A stretch of 64,000 nt of DNA from Rhizomucor pusillus (Eukaryota; Mucoromycota; Mucoromycetes; Mucorales; Lichtheimiaceae), in the NCBI GenBank assembly GCA_900175165.2, contig FWWN02000587.1, positions 62,001 through 126,000 of the forward strand, in the 5' to 3' direction. Every line of letters starts with the position of its first letter. The stretch's first letter is position 1. This document shows, in pieces, positions 34,501 to 46,134 of this stretch. Under the pieces are notes generated by a model that worked only from the letters and a program-made list of their open reading frames with translations, was not told where the DNA came from and searched no databases. A program made the position numbers and the translations under genes.

Positions 34501-35667
34501 GGATCCAAGCGCAGATCTGTTACTTTCGGTCCAGTTTTTGCCAGCGTCAGGACTTGCAAAGTTCCTGATTGATCCCCTATCAAGTATCGTAGTGTCAAAC
34601 CCGGTAGCTGACAGCAGCTGCAAGAAAAAACGACTACAGTAAGTCTAATATACAGAATCATAGCTTGTTTCGGACAATACTTGCGCAGTAATCTGTGACG
34701 ATCGCATACTAACTCCCAAAGTTGAACCCTTGAGATCAAAGTAAGTGATCATGAATTCCCCAATAACCAAAAGTCCTCCAACTGATGCGTCAACCGGGAC
34801 AAGCATATGGTCACTCGGCTGAGCATTTGCTTTGAAAAGTTCAGGTGGGCTGGTTATCATCGCGCCGGGGCGCTGCATCCGGTAGAGCTTGACTTTTTTT
34901 CGTTCTTGATGATCTTGGTACAGAATAGCCACGGTAGGTCGTCCTACTCCAGAGATAGGTACCATGGATATAATCGCCAGCTCGTCGATTCTTACAATGA
35001 CGGTTGAATAGGAATTCTGTTGCTGCAACCCATATCTTCACTTACTTTGCTGAAAACGTACCGGGAAGCGTTTTGGAGCTTCCATTGTCATGTGCAGTGG
35101 TTTTATAGTTGCTCTTTCGTGTTGGAACTGCATGGAGATATCCGCTGTAAAGATTCACGATGCATAATTCATGCTCCTTCAAGACTGCCATTTTCGGTTG
35201 ATCTACAACGCGTGCAGCTTCGAGCTTTAGACTGTCTGAACTTTCTGTGACGACAGACTGGGTGTTGGGGTTGTAGCTCAAGATGCAATAGCTGAGATCA
35301 TTGGTTAAAACGAAGAGCGAATCGAGCGGTTGATCCTGTATGTCACTTTGGAGTGAGTTTGCAAATATAGAGTATCCAACCATAGGTTCGATGTATCATA
35401 CAGGTAGTCGACAGATTTCTATAGACTCAATAAGAGTATATAAATCGAACTCCAGCTGCAACGATAAGCTGTCGCCGTCAACTCGGTATACTTCAATGTA
35501 GTTGCGTTTCCTGTAACATTGATCTATCAGGATCTTGTAAGGCTAGGCGGTGCGCGTACTTACACGACGATCAGATCCACATCGTCCGATCTCGTAAAGT
35601 TTCCTTTCAATGAAAAACGCACAGCTGTTGGCTTCTGCGCAGTGGCCACATAATTATATACACTCAT
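31563..35667 (-). CDS. DDB1: DNA damage-binding protein 1 (DDB1)
   Basis: Three-beta-propeller adaptor of CUL4 ubiquitin ligases, used in nucleotide-excision repair and chromatin regulation. The N-terminus MSVYNYVATAQKPTAV matches human MSYNYVVTAQKPTAV. Further blocks include IVVKRNYIEVYRVDG, RPTVAILYQDHQERKKVKLY, YLIGDQSGTLQVLTL, GDGICAYLLASS, PSDVIPRSVMLVTLERYDYV, PRHFTAGTHTPSLHTF, HTKGEYLFVGDMIRST, DFHPFWMTATGIVQDDIYLG and the helical C-terminus (FVDGDLVESFLRL, DLIESFSRLR). These agree in order with the animal protein over its whole length. More than a dozen introns. An in-frame Met at 35754 lies upstream, but the family start is at 35667. Confidence 0.95.
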
Positions 35668-35919
35668 GGCGTCGCCTTGCACGGCGTCGAAAGTTTTCTT
35701 CACTGAGCGTGCATGCCGCTTTCTATGCAATTTGTTGATGGTTAAACTCCGCAAAAAGGCAACGCGACCAGGCCACAGTAACTTACATTAGTCGTAATGA
35801 TCATGGTTTCATCCAAGGCAGTAGCAGCACTGTATTTACAATTTTGCACAGCCATTTTTACAGAAAACTCGAACTTCTCATTTACATATTGCTTCTACTT
35901 CCCTCTATTGTTCTTTTTA

Positions 35920-38069
35920 TTATTTCTTTGCTATTTCTGGAACAACTTTATAAGGGTTCATGATGCCATTTGGATCAAACATGTCCTTTATAGCACGCAT
36001 TAAACGAAGCTGCACATCACTTTTACAACGCGTCATGTAGTCAACCTTGGAGACACCAACACCATGCTCTGCAGTAATTGATCCTTTGTATTTGACTACA
36101 AGCATTGTTGTTCAGTCGTATATTCTGGTATTCAAGCTTGTTAGCAAACTTACTAGCCCAATTATATACAAATTCATCCATGTCATCTTGACCATCGTGA
36201 TCAAAACCATGCAGATTGGCCATTATATGCAAGTTCTATGCAAAACGGTGAATATCTACCTTGATTCTCCAGCACTTTTTAGGTGGTACGTACACCATCT
36301 CCAACATGTCCAAATCCCAAGACGTTGTAATACATCTTGTCGTAACCCAACAGACCTCGTTCGCCGAAATGCCTTTTAGCATCTTCTACCATTTTGTAGA
36401 GCAAAGGTACTTCCATAGCGACGTCGTATGTCATGGCAGTGCCAGAGTTGGTAATAGCTTCCGGGATTTTTTCACGCCATGCCCATAAAGCTCGCGACTT
36501 GTTTCGTGTTAGTCACAAAGTAATATTTGATATTGCTTGATATCCGCCTAACCTGTTTCTCGTCTTGAGCCATCACACCATCGTGAGCGACGTTTTGTTC
36601 AAGCAAGCGAGCAAGATACGCGTCTATTTTCTTATGGGTATATGTAAATATTGGATTTTAACAGTGATCATCAACCATCTTCGACTCACTTCTTGATCGT
36701 GATCAGAGCGACTTCCTTGAGTTTCTAACAAGGCGTAAAAATCTGACTTTGCCTCAATCGGATATGCTACATCAGGCATCATCACAGACTGCACGACGCC
36801 GACGGAATCATGGTCCCAAAATTCAAATGCTAACCAACATTTTCGCTGTTAAGAGTTTTCATCGCGTTGATTGTCTTGCAAGTTTAATCATTACCAGATA
36901 GAATTTCAGATAGGTCTTCCTTAGCCATAATAAAGGCTCTCTGAACGTCTTCAAATGAATCCAGCGCCAGCATTGCGACGTTTACTGACTATTGCGACCA
37001 ATTACTTAGCATTACTTGTTGCATTAATTCTGTATCACATGTGAGTGATTACCTTTGCTTTCCTGGGTGTCTGCAACGACACGCCAGTAACTAGACCTAG
37101 AGTTCCCTCGGCTCCGATAAACAGCTGCTTCAGATCGTAGCCAGTGTTGTCTTTTCGCAAAGTGGACAGATTATCCAACACAGTTCCGTCAGGAAGGACC
37201 TAAGAAACACAAGATGGGCATGGCAAGCTTTCTCTTATTACAAATTTGAATAGGGTTTACCACTTCAAGACCAAGTACGCTGCCGTGAAGGTTTCCGAAC
37301 CGCATCAATCTCAGTCCACCAGCGTTTGTGCTAACGTTGCCACCGAGCTGACATGAACCTTTGGCTCCCAAATCCAAAGGGACGGTGTATCCCAATGGAG
37401 CAAGATAATTGTCTAGTGCTTCAAGCACGACTCCAGCGTCAACGACCGCAACGCCCGATACTTCATCAAACGAGCGAATCTTATTCATCTTGGATGTATT
37501 GACTACAATCTCGTCGAAAACTGGGCATTGACCACCACTGACACCTGTGTTGCCACCTTGAGGAACAACAGCCAATCGTTGCTCATTGCAATATTTCAAG
37601 ATGGCTGACACTTGTTCGGTTTCGGTGGGAAACAAGCATAGTCTGTGACCTGCATGTAAGACGCATGTATATATCATTTCGTTTAAAAGGCAATGCTTAC
37701 GTAGATGCGCCTCGATGAAGGTTGAAGAAATCGACATTGTATTGCGTCAAATTTGATGTTGCCGGATCCTCGCTGGGGTCATATATCACATTTCGTGCAG
37801 ATAAAACGGATTGGAAATACTCTACATCCCGTGCTTCGAGCTGTATCACTTTCAGCTTTAGCAGCATAAACTAATAGGCGTGATAAGCTAAACTCTACCT
37901 TCTTGAAATTGTCATTCCGTTTCAGGAACGAGTGCTTTGTGCTGGTCAAAGGCGTCAACGTCTTTGATATGGTACTCTGCCAGCATCTTCTGGAGCCAAT
38001 TGTACCGACATTACGCGATCCAGTTCTCCAGTGCAGGATGGCCTGCGTCCGTATGCTTCGTGAGTACAT
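35920..38069 (-). CDS. D2HGDH: D-2-hydroxyglutarate dehydrogenase, mitochondrial
   Basis: FAD-linked oxidoreductase that converts D-2-hydroxyglutarate to 2-oxoglutarate (Dld2/Dld3 group of yeast). The first residues [20 protein letters not shown] form an Arg-rich mitochondrial presequence. FAD-binding PCMH motifs follow: [76 protein letters not shown]. Later exons have GFGHVGDG, then [10 protein letters not shown], and the C-terminal signature [13 protein letters not shown] ending [14 protein letters not shown]. About 13 exons. [14 protein letters not shown] is much nearer to D2HGDH than to D-lactate dehydrogenases. Substrate by family, not tested. Confidence 0.92.
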
Positions 38070-38674
38070 TTGTGTGGGAAAGCCAAGCGTGCTGCCCTCA
38101 AGATCTGCATCAATGCATCAGTTGTATCACGTATCTACAAACATGCATCTCCGCTGTAACGAATATACACATATAGCAGAGTAGAAAGTCTAGTGCCAAA
38201 TAACATGATGGTTATTTTCTGTTCTTGACCGATTACTTTCAGCCAAGGTGAAGCAATGTAGAAGATTTCGGGATGGTTGCCTAGAGAAGGAAAGAACTGA
38301 AGTGGTTTTTTCCCAAGCGCTATGGTATTTACCACCTATGTGCCATATATTATTTCAAGTTGAAGATAAGTATAATTTGACCGATAAATGACTCGGATAT
38401 TCTGTGGTAAACCCTCGTCTAATTCGCTAAATCAACGCCATTGATATGAAGAACGTAAATTGCAGACTTGAAGCATCACGGCTGTCATTGCAACACGTTT
38501 CCCTGCTTGGATTGATGATGCTGACGTGAAGTTCTGTTGGTATCCTTTTAGTCAAATTGAATTACATATTTCTGCACTTTTTATTCTTCATTTGAATGTT
38601 GCATGGAGAAGAAAAGAGAGTCTGTCGGTTTTTGGACGAATTGATGGACATTGCGTGTTCGAGCACCATTTATT
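38070..38674. other. Intergenic between D2HGDH and RHO1
   Basis: About 600 bp upstream of D2HGDH and downstream of the RHO1 stop codon, both on the minus strand. It must hold the D2HGDH promoter and the RHO1 3' UTR. No gene or RNA seen. Confidence 0.4.
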
Positions 38675-39571
38675 TTACAAAATTGCGCACTTGCTATGGC
38701 CCCTTTGGGGTTTCTTCTGCATCAAAGCAGCGCGAGTTGCATGCTCAAATACCTCACGAACACCATCGCCATCCTTTGCTGAGCATTCCAAGTACTTGTA
38801 TGCACCGATCTTCTGGGCTACTGCCATACCCTATTTCACACCTTTGAGCAATCACACTCTTGGCATCTCTGCTGCGTAACGAACCTCTTCGTAGGATACT
38901 GGTCGCTGAGAAGTCTTTCTCAATTCTTCGATGGTACGGGGATCATTTCGCAAATCTTTCTTGCATGCGACAAGAAGGATCGGCAAATCATGGCAAAAAT
39001 GCATTACTTCGGAAATCCACTACAACACAATGTTTAGGACAGTTCACCTGCAGACAATTCTAAGGCTTACCTTCTCTTGAACGTTATCAAGAGAGTCAGG
39101 AGAATCGACAGCAAAGCAAATAAGGATCACATGAGAATCTGGGTAGGACAGGGGACGAAGACGGTCGTAATCTTCTTGGCCTGCGAGACGACTAAAGTTA
39201 GAGCAATGCGATGTGATGGGTCTGTGATAACGCTAACCTGCGGTATCCCACAGAGCAAGTTCAACGCGCTTTCCGTCTACATCAACGTCGGCTACGTAGT
39301 TTTCAAAGACAGTGGGAACGTACAGCTAGCGAAATAGTAACATGTCATGTATTAGCTTTTCGGTTGCAGCGAATTAAAATGCATTGCAGCTGGAACTCCG
39401 ACCGCTTTACGCAATAAGGCTTCCATTTCCACCAGCTCCTTTCCATTACACAGCCGTAGCCAGATCATTTACCTCGGGGAAAGTGCCTCGCGAGAACACA
39501 ATCAACAAGCAAGTCTTGCCACATGCACCGTCACCAACAATAACAAGCTTTCTTCTTAACTCGGCTGACAT
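38675..39571 (-). CDS. RHO1: Rho1-type small GTPase
   Basis: Ras-superfamily switch that controls cell-wall glucan synthase, actin and the cell-integrity kinase cascade. Five exons: [20 protein letters not shown] (P-loop), [13 protein letters not shown], then [20 protein letters not shown] (effector loop), [20 protein letters not shown] (G3), [29 protein letters not shown] (G4), [20 protein letters not shown] (G5), and the basic tail ending CAIL. The final Leu of the CAAX box predicts geranylgeranylation. GDGACGKT, the [19 protein letters not shown] loop and [13 protein letters not shown] are Rho1/RhoA features, distinct from Cdc42 and Rac. The first intron is long (about 150 nt). Confidence 0.95.
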
Positions 39572-41047
39572 CTTTTGGTACCTGCAAAATACAAACGCTT
39601 AGTAACCTAGCAACTATTGCACGAGAACGCGCACACGCACTACCTTCATGGGTAAAATTACAATAGAGGGTTTCGTAGAATGTGGTTAGCATGCTTTTGT
39701 GCTCAGCACCCCTGTTGGCGCAGTCGTCATATCATTCCGAATTGCCAAATGCAACTCGTCATCTGCGCTTCCCAATCACACAGAAATGACTTACTATTAC
39801 GTTGGAGGCGGGAATCAGGAGCGAGTCTAACGAGGTGCTCAGGTATAGCCGTGAACACAGAGAGAGAGGAAGTTGGGGAGGAAGAAAGTGCAGGTAGCCT
39901 TGGAGTCGGAAGCCAAAAAGATTGGAGCAATCCGCAAGCCCGATGCGGGCGCGCCGCACTCGAATTTTTTATGGCGGATCACGCCAATGATTGCATATCT
40001 TGGGTCGCAGTCTCCAGATTGATAAATACACAAAATCTATGTTAGCCTGTAACACTTATCTCTATATCATCAATAGTTTACTTCTGTTAATTGATTTCCT
40101 ATTTATGACACAAGTAGCTAGTTTCCTTCTCTTGGCCCATCCAAATTACCATGCCTAATGATGCAAAAAAGATCTTGGATATTTCCAGTGCACCTGCTGA
40201 AGGTGTCTCGCGCTCTGTAAAAGCTGCAAAAGGCTTTGGAGAGCAACACTCGCGAAACAACATATCCTCATAATTGCATTATGTACCAACGAAATAAACA
40301 AAACAACATCCGAGTTCTCTATCGATGGTATCACTACGTCTATGACCATTATAATCCTGCTACAGCGTTCCAATGTCTAAATCTCGAGATTTTGACTCCA
40401 CCGTGATGAAGAAATCCAAGCAAAGCAAGAAGAGAACTCTGAATATTATTAGACATATATTTGACACATTCATAATTCCTGATATACTCATTCGAGAAGT
40501 ACTCCAATCAAGGGTGAGTGTACAGTTTCCACAAAAATTATGCGATTCTGGATCACGTGAATTGCTTGCAAATCAATTATACAGTTTATCAGATCACACA
40601 GCACGTACATGCCTTCGAATTCATAAATATATAGTGCAAGTTCACCTAATCAATATTCCTTTTGTATAATATGCCTAAAACTCTCACTTGTTTGCTGTAC
40701 AGCATTTGAACCAAAAGTACGAGCTTTGATAAAAGCAGCATATAGACGTTACTTATCGATTTTTCACATTGTTGTCACGTAGATACAAATGCACTTTCTC
40801 ATACATATCTCTTCATCGTGATATTCCATCTGAGCATACCAATATATCGTATACAACTCGCATTTAATCTTGGGCTCTATTAGTTTACAGTCGACATGGA
40901 AAAGAGCTTACAACAAGTCAGCTTGAACTAGAGCGCAGGATGCCAGAACTGGATAAGCCGAGAAATCGGTCCCTGAGTTGAAAATCAAATTTAGGCACGA
41001 AAACCCGCGTCGCGTCCGTCCGCCTCTTCACAGCACGCGACTCAATC
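39572..41047. promoter_or_regulatory. Divergent intergenic region, RHO1 / CTF18
   Basis: About 1.5 kb. Next to RHO1 (39590-39970) the minus strand is pyrimidine-rich (CTTTCTTCCTCCCC, CTTCCTCTCTCTCTG), as in strong fungal promoters and 5' UTRs, with a GC-rich patch at 39935-39960. The part from 40050 to 40950 is AT-rich. A 98-codon ORF at 40373-40669 has no family resemblance and I do not count it as a gene. Confidence 0.45.
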
Positions 41048-44000
41048 ATGACAGAAGCACGGAAAAGAGAACGAGAGAATGACTTGATGATCCTCGACGA
41101 TGAAGAAGACGATATTATTCAAATTTCAACCAGCAGGCAGCCGACGTTGCCTGACCTGGCAAAGTTTATGAAAAGCAATCAATGTAAGAATATCTGGATT
41201 TAACATGGTTACCGGCGATTGACGAATAGCTTGCAGCAAAGAAGCCGAGAGTTGATGAATCCTCCGAGATCTACAACGATCAGTTGAGTCTATCGGCGAC
41301 TTTTGGAAGCATCACACCCGGCGACGAATTCTTTTCTATCCAAGAAAACCTTCAGTACCCTGATTCACCCAAAGCAGCAACTGCCACTGATTCTGCGACC
41401 AAAAACTCAACAATGTCAAATAGCAGCGAAGATATTGTTAAAGATCTCGGCTTCATGAATGGGAAAGAAGATGACATCCCATCTTTGTTCGCGTATTATG
41501 AAGATCAAATGAAAGATAGGATGCAATCATCCTTTGCGGCTTCTCTCGAAATCGAGCCTTTGGACCTTACATCAGAACTCGGTTTTACGCTTGCATCCTC
41601 ATCATCAACGCGGCAAACATTACCGTTAACGCAAAACAAAAATACATATAAATACAGCAGACCGCCAACAACCGGATCATATATCACAGCAAACTGCCCA
41701 TTGACCGGCAAAACGCTGTATCTACCCCGCATGCAGAGATCCAAAGAGAAGTTTGATGTAGTGAATAAGATCAAGAAGGCTTCATTGCTGTCGAAACCAG
41801 TAACACTTATGACGAAAGAGATCGAAGCTGCCGAAAGGGAACGGAAAATGCGGGAAGAAAAGTAGAATATCACATCCGATTATACACCATTTGACTGGCA
41901 TCACTCAACTGCATTCGTAGTGAAAGACGAACTTTACAGAGAAGACGAAAAAAGAAACGCGATAAAGCAAAGACAGAGCAGCTTTGGGTCGAGAAATACA
42001 AACCAAAGGCTTTCATCGACCTCCTGGGCGATCAAGTGAGCATTCAACACAGGACCTTTTTAAAGCAATATTCTAATACTGTTCAAAAGCGTGTTAACAG
42101 GGATGTCCTCAGATGGATAAAAGAATGGGATTATTGCGTGTTTGGAAAGAAACCTACGGCAGAATCAGAACGCGAGAGAGCTATGCGTCAGTACAAGAAT
42201 GTCTTTGGCAACAGTGCTGCGAGTCGTAAAATGGATATTACAGACAAGGTATATATGCACACAACCGAATCCTCTCATGCAATGTCTAAAGGCTCTTCAA
42301 ATTTCAAAGCCGAAGGATAAACTATTGCGACCTGATAAAAAGATACTTTTGCTATCGGGACCTCCAGGTTTTGGTAAGACTACCTTGGCACACGTAGCGG
42401 CAGTTCACGCTGGTTACAATATCATCGAAATCAATGCAAGGTAGCTTCCTTCTTTAAAGTTTGAGTAACTGTAGTACTTAGTGCTGTCATTTTTTTTTGC
42501 AGTGACGATCGTACCGGTGACGCCATCAAGTCCAAAGTCAAAGCAGCGTTGGAGATGCAGGCCATCATCAAACAAACAGATACCAGCAAAGATGGAAAGG
42601 AAAAGGTGAAAATGGAACAAAAGCCAAATTTGTTAATCATCGATGAAATTGATGGTGCTAGCAGCAGCGGTGGAAGTGATGTAAGTTCCTGGATTGCAGG
42701 TGCCTATGCAAACTGTTACCTAATAAATCTACCAATAGAGCTTTATAAAGCAGTTGGTACAATTAGCAACGGCCGATGTATCCAAAGATGATGAAGACGA
42801 AAGCGTCAAACGTAAAGGAAAAGGAAAACGACCGACACCGTTGTTAAGACCTATCATTTGTATATGCAATGATGCGTACGTTTCCGACCGCTGCATACAG
42901 GCATCTCCTTTCTTACATGAACGTTTTTAGTTACGCACCGGTCTTGCGTCCGCTACGAGCAATTGCGCAGCATATCCAGTTCCGAAAAATACCAATGTTG
43001 ACCATCGGCAAACGTCTGCAAGAAATCTGTGACGAGGAGGACCTCGAAACTGACCTTCGAACACTGTGTCTTCTTGCAGAGAGCACAGATGGCGATATCA
43101 GAAGCTGCTTACACACTTTGCAAGTATGTGTGGCTAGACTCAACTGTAATACCAAGTTCGATGTAGTGACATTGCCTTTTGATATTTTCTAGTTCATTCG
43201 CGGAAAGAGCGATACATTTTCCCGCGAAATGCTCAAAGAGGCGGGACTAGGACAGAAAGATATGGCCAAGTCTTTGTTCGCTATTTGGGATGAACTATTT
43301 TGCGCGATAGATGCTCGTAACCATTCGAGTATGCAAATAACGGGTACGAGTGTATACAGAGAGTTCCCAATCTAGCAATCATACTGAAAATATCATGTAG
43401 ATTCCAAGCAAAGATACCTCAACCGGCTGTTACAGACAGTATCGAGCAACGGCGAATATGAACGTATCATGCAAGGTAAACCTGTGTAATTATTCAAGTT
43501 CATGTGTACGAACTACATACCCACATAAAACTACAAAGGCTGCTTTGAGGCATACCCAAAGATGCGATTTAACGACGTTGCCGGTAAAAAGGTCGTGATG
43601 ATGAGCGACTGGCTAGACTTTTATGATCATCTCAACCATCGGGTCAATGACCTACACGAGTACAGTGTTCATGGATATTTACCATTTCCTATCATCAACT
43701 TCCATCGATACTTTGCTGGCTCTGTAATCCAAGATCACAAAGTTGAATATCCCAGGGTCGATTATGAAGTATGCACTAACAGGCGTCGATTGGTTGCAGA
43801 CAGACTATTAATGGCTTTTCTTAGAAATTCATTTCCAAGAAGAGTCACGAGAACCTCATCAATGTCTTCCTAGAAGGCATCAATCCAGCACAGCGACGAG
43901 CTTTACACAAGAAAATTATTGTTACAGAATTGATACCCCGTTTGCTGCGAATTATATCTCCAGATTTGCGTCCTGTAAGTGAGTTAATATAACTCTTGAA

Positions 44001-44836
44001 AGCTTTCTAACCACTGTTTGTATAGGTAAATAAGCAACTCATAAAGCCAGCAGAAGTAGCTGTGCTTTCAAAACTCGTTAGAACCATGATCGATTTCGGC
44101 CTTACATTTATTCAAGATAAGAATGAGGATGGTCAATTTGTATACAAGTTGGAACCGTGAGTAGTGCTCTTTAATGGATAGGATAACAAGAGTGTGATGT
44201 TCTTATTGATTTAGACCCATCGAACAAATTATGAATTTCGAGAGATTTGGCATCAAGGGTGTCTTAAATAACAAGTACGCCGTGCGGCAATTAGTGGCAC
44301 AAGAGGTACGTGATTCAGCATCAAAAATTATCGGGTATCTAACGTTAGAGTTGCTGTGATAGATCGAGGCCGAATTATTACGCAGACGAGAAGCTGCCAT
44401 GGAACAGAGAGGTACAAAATTGAGCTTAAAAACGAAAAATGCAAGCACCATCCAGTAAGTGTTGAATTATGGTCGATGTTTTACTTACAATGCATGCTGA
44501 TCAACTGGCAGAGAAACTATCAAACGAGCTTCAAAAGAGACAATCAAGCCGCAGGTAAGATATGTCAGATGGTTGTTCTATCGTGGGATATAGTATAATT
44601 GACATCTCCATGTCCACAGGTTGCAAAGGATTTCTTCGGACGACCTATTCAGCCAGACACCACACCACGCCGGAACAAGCAAGGTAAATATAAACTGTAT
44701 TTTCATTAACATTGCATCTTTTATCCACATGTCACTATCTATAGTGGAGGTATCAAAAGCACCGGTTGCCTATCGTTATCACGAGGGCTTTTCAAATGCC
44801 GTGAGGAAACCAATGACTGTCAGCATGTTCTTGTAG
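41048..44836 (+). CDS. CTF18: Ctf18, alternative clamp-loader large subunit
   Basis: RFC-like AAA+ ATPase that loads PCNA with Dcc1, Ctf8 and Rfc2-5, for sister-chromatid cohesion and the replication checkpoint. The acidic N-terminus ([11 protein letters not shown]) is followed by [17 protein letters not shown] (RFC box), [19 protein letters not shown] (Walker A), [34 protein letters not shown] (Walker B), [37 protein letters not shown] (sensor 2 region) and the C-terminal collar. The last residues, [21 protein letters not shown], split over the last exon, are the conserved Ctf18 tail that holds Dcc1-Ctf8. At least ten introns. Every ATPase motif is intact. Confidence 0.95.
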
Positions 44837-44866
44837 TATGTAAAATTAATAAAGAAGCGGATTTGC

Positions 44867-46001
44867 TTATCGCGGCTGGATATAATCGCATGCTTGACAA
44901 GCCCACCACTGCATTTCGTTCTGTAAAGTGCATTGAGGACATGACCAATAACCAGTTCCAATATCATTTGTGCTTGCAATGGGTCGTTCAGATAAGCATA
45001 CTTTGCATGCCAGGACGATATCATCTGCATTGTGAAATGTGCAGACCGAGCATTCCCATCCTTGCTGCAATTTTTCAGTTGGCTTCTCCGCAATCTTGCG
45101 CTTTTTTGGAGTTCGTTGCTGCTCCTCGTCATCGGATAGAATGACTACAGGTATTTTGCTGGAGCTTGGTGAATCCGATTCTGGAGATACAGAGTCCTCG
45201 GTTTGCAGTCCGCCACAGCACTTTTGGTCTCGCAAGCGTCGCTCTGCACCCCGAGCAGCCATCTGCGATGGTGTCAGAGTCTTGTCGATGCTTCCTCCTA
45301 AACCTGCAAGCCGGACGCCGCCTTTGGGAGCCATGATGCTTTGGATTTGTCTTCGTCGCTCTGCAGCTTGAAGAGCTTTCTGCTTTGCCTCCAAAGGTGA
45401 CAATGTAGCCGAACCTCCCAATCTGCGACCTTCTCCGCCAAAAATGGTATATCCTCGTTTTCCGGACAGTATAAGCTCGTCCAGTTCGTCATTCAATTCA
45501 TCAAGCAATCTATAAAACGCTGCATCGTGTGGTCCTCTCACTATATGCGCTAATCTTTGTAATTGATCGTATTAGTTACCTAATTTGATTAGGATTTTTT
45601 TTGAACTTACTCATGGAGCATTGTGCCTAGTAGATCATTGTAGTCCAAAAACGTTGTATCATCATAGTGAGGACGTAACCGGATGTTGATCTTGTAGCCT
45701 CGATTGATGTTGCACCCTAATAAATCTCCCTGTGAGACTGATATTTCTGACAGTATATTGATACTGCAACTTGCCCAAGAGATTTGGGTTGCCTGGGTAG
45801 AACTCGCACAGTTGAGTAACCTCCCAACTTCGTTTAGTCATTATAGGTGCGACCTGTCAAACGTCAACTCTCTGTTATCTCTTTATGCAATGCAGCAATC
45901 AGACTTACCTCTGCAGCAATGCGCTGCAGCAGCTCAAGTGCCTTGTCAGAATCCTTCTTTCTTTTCAAGACTTTGATCTCTCCAATCACATCGCTGACCA
46001 T
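44867..46001 (-). CDS. WSS1: Wss1-like WLM-domain metalloprotease
   Basis: SUMO- and DNA-dependent protease that degrades DNA-protein crosslinks. The WLM domain runs from MVSDVIGEIKVLKRKKDSD through IAAEVAPIMTKRSWEV, LCEFYPGNPNLLGCNINRG and LLGTMLH to the active site HELAHIVRGPHDAAFY, which is split by an intron at GA/A and fits HExxHxxGxxH. Then come FYRLLDELNDELDELIL and a Ser-rich linker with a SUMO-interacting motif, IPVVILSDDEE, followed by a basic stretch (TPKKRKIAEK). Two RanBP2-type zinc fingers close the protein: WECSVCTFHNADDIVLACKVC and WSCPQCTLQNEMQWWACQAC. All catalytic ligands are present. Its stop codon lies about 30 bp from the convergent CTF18 stop. Confidence 0.93.
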
Positions 46002-46134
46002 GGACGTCGGGAAAACGAGACATGGAAAAAATGCGGAGACAACATTTCTTATCAGCAAAAGCTTGTTTCAGATACACTGGTCTCTTTTTGGATCAACACG
46101 CGTGCATTGACTTTTACTGCCCATTATCATCAGA
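46002..46134. promoter_or_regulatory. Bidirectional promoter, WSS1 / VSB1
   Basis: 133 bp between divergent start codons. No TATA box; presumably shared control region. An upstream in-frame Met for WSS1 at 46058 would shorten it further. Confidence 0.5.

Noticed and set aside
39680..40045. 122-codon plus-strand ORF
   Set aside because: It is the complement of the C/T-rich RHO1 promoter and leader; composition is dictated by the purine-rich tract.
40373..40669. 98-codon ORF in the RHO1/CTF18 gap
   Set aside because: Starts in a basic low-complexity stretch, no recognisable domain, AT-rich surroundings; kept only as a note.
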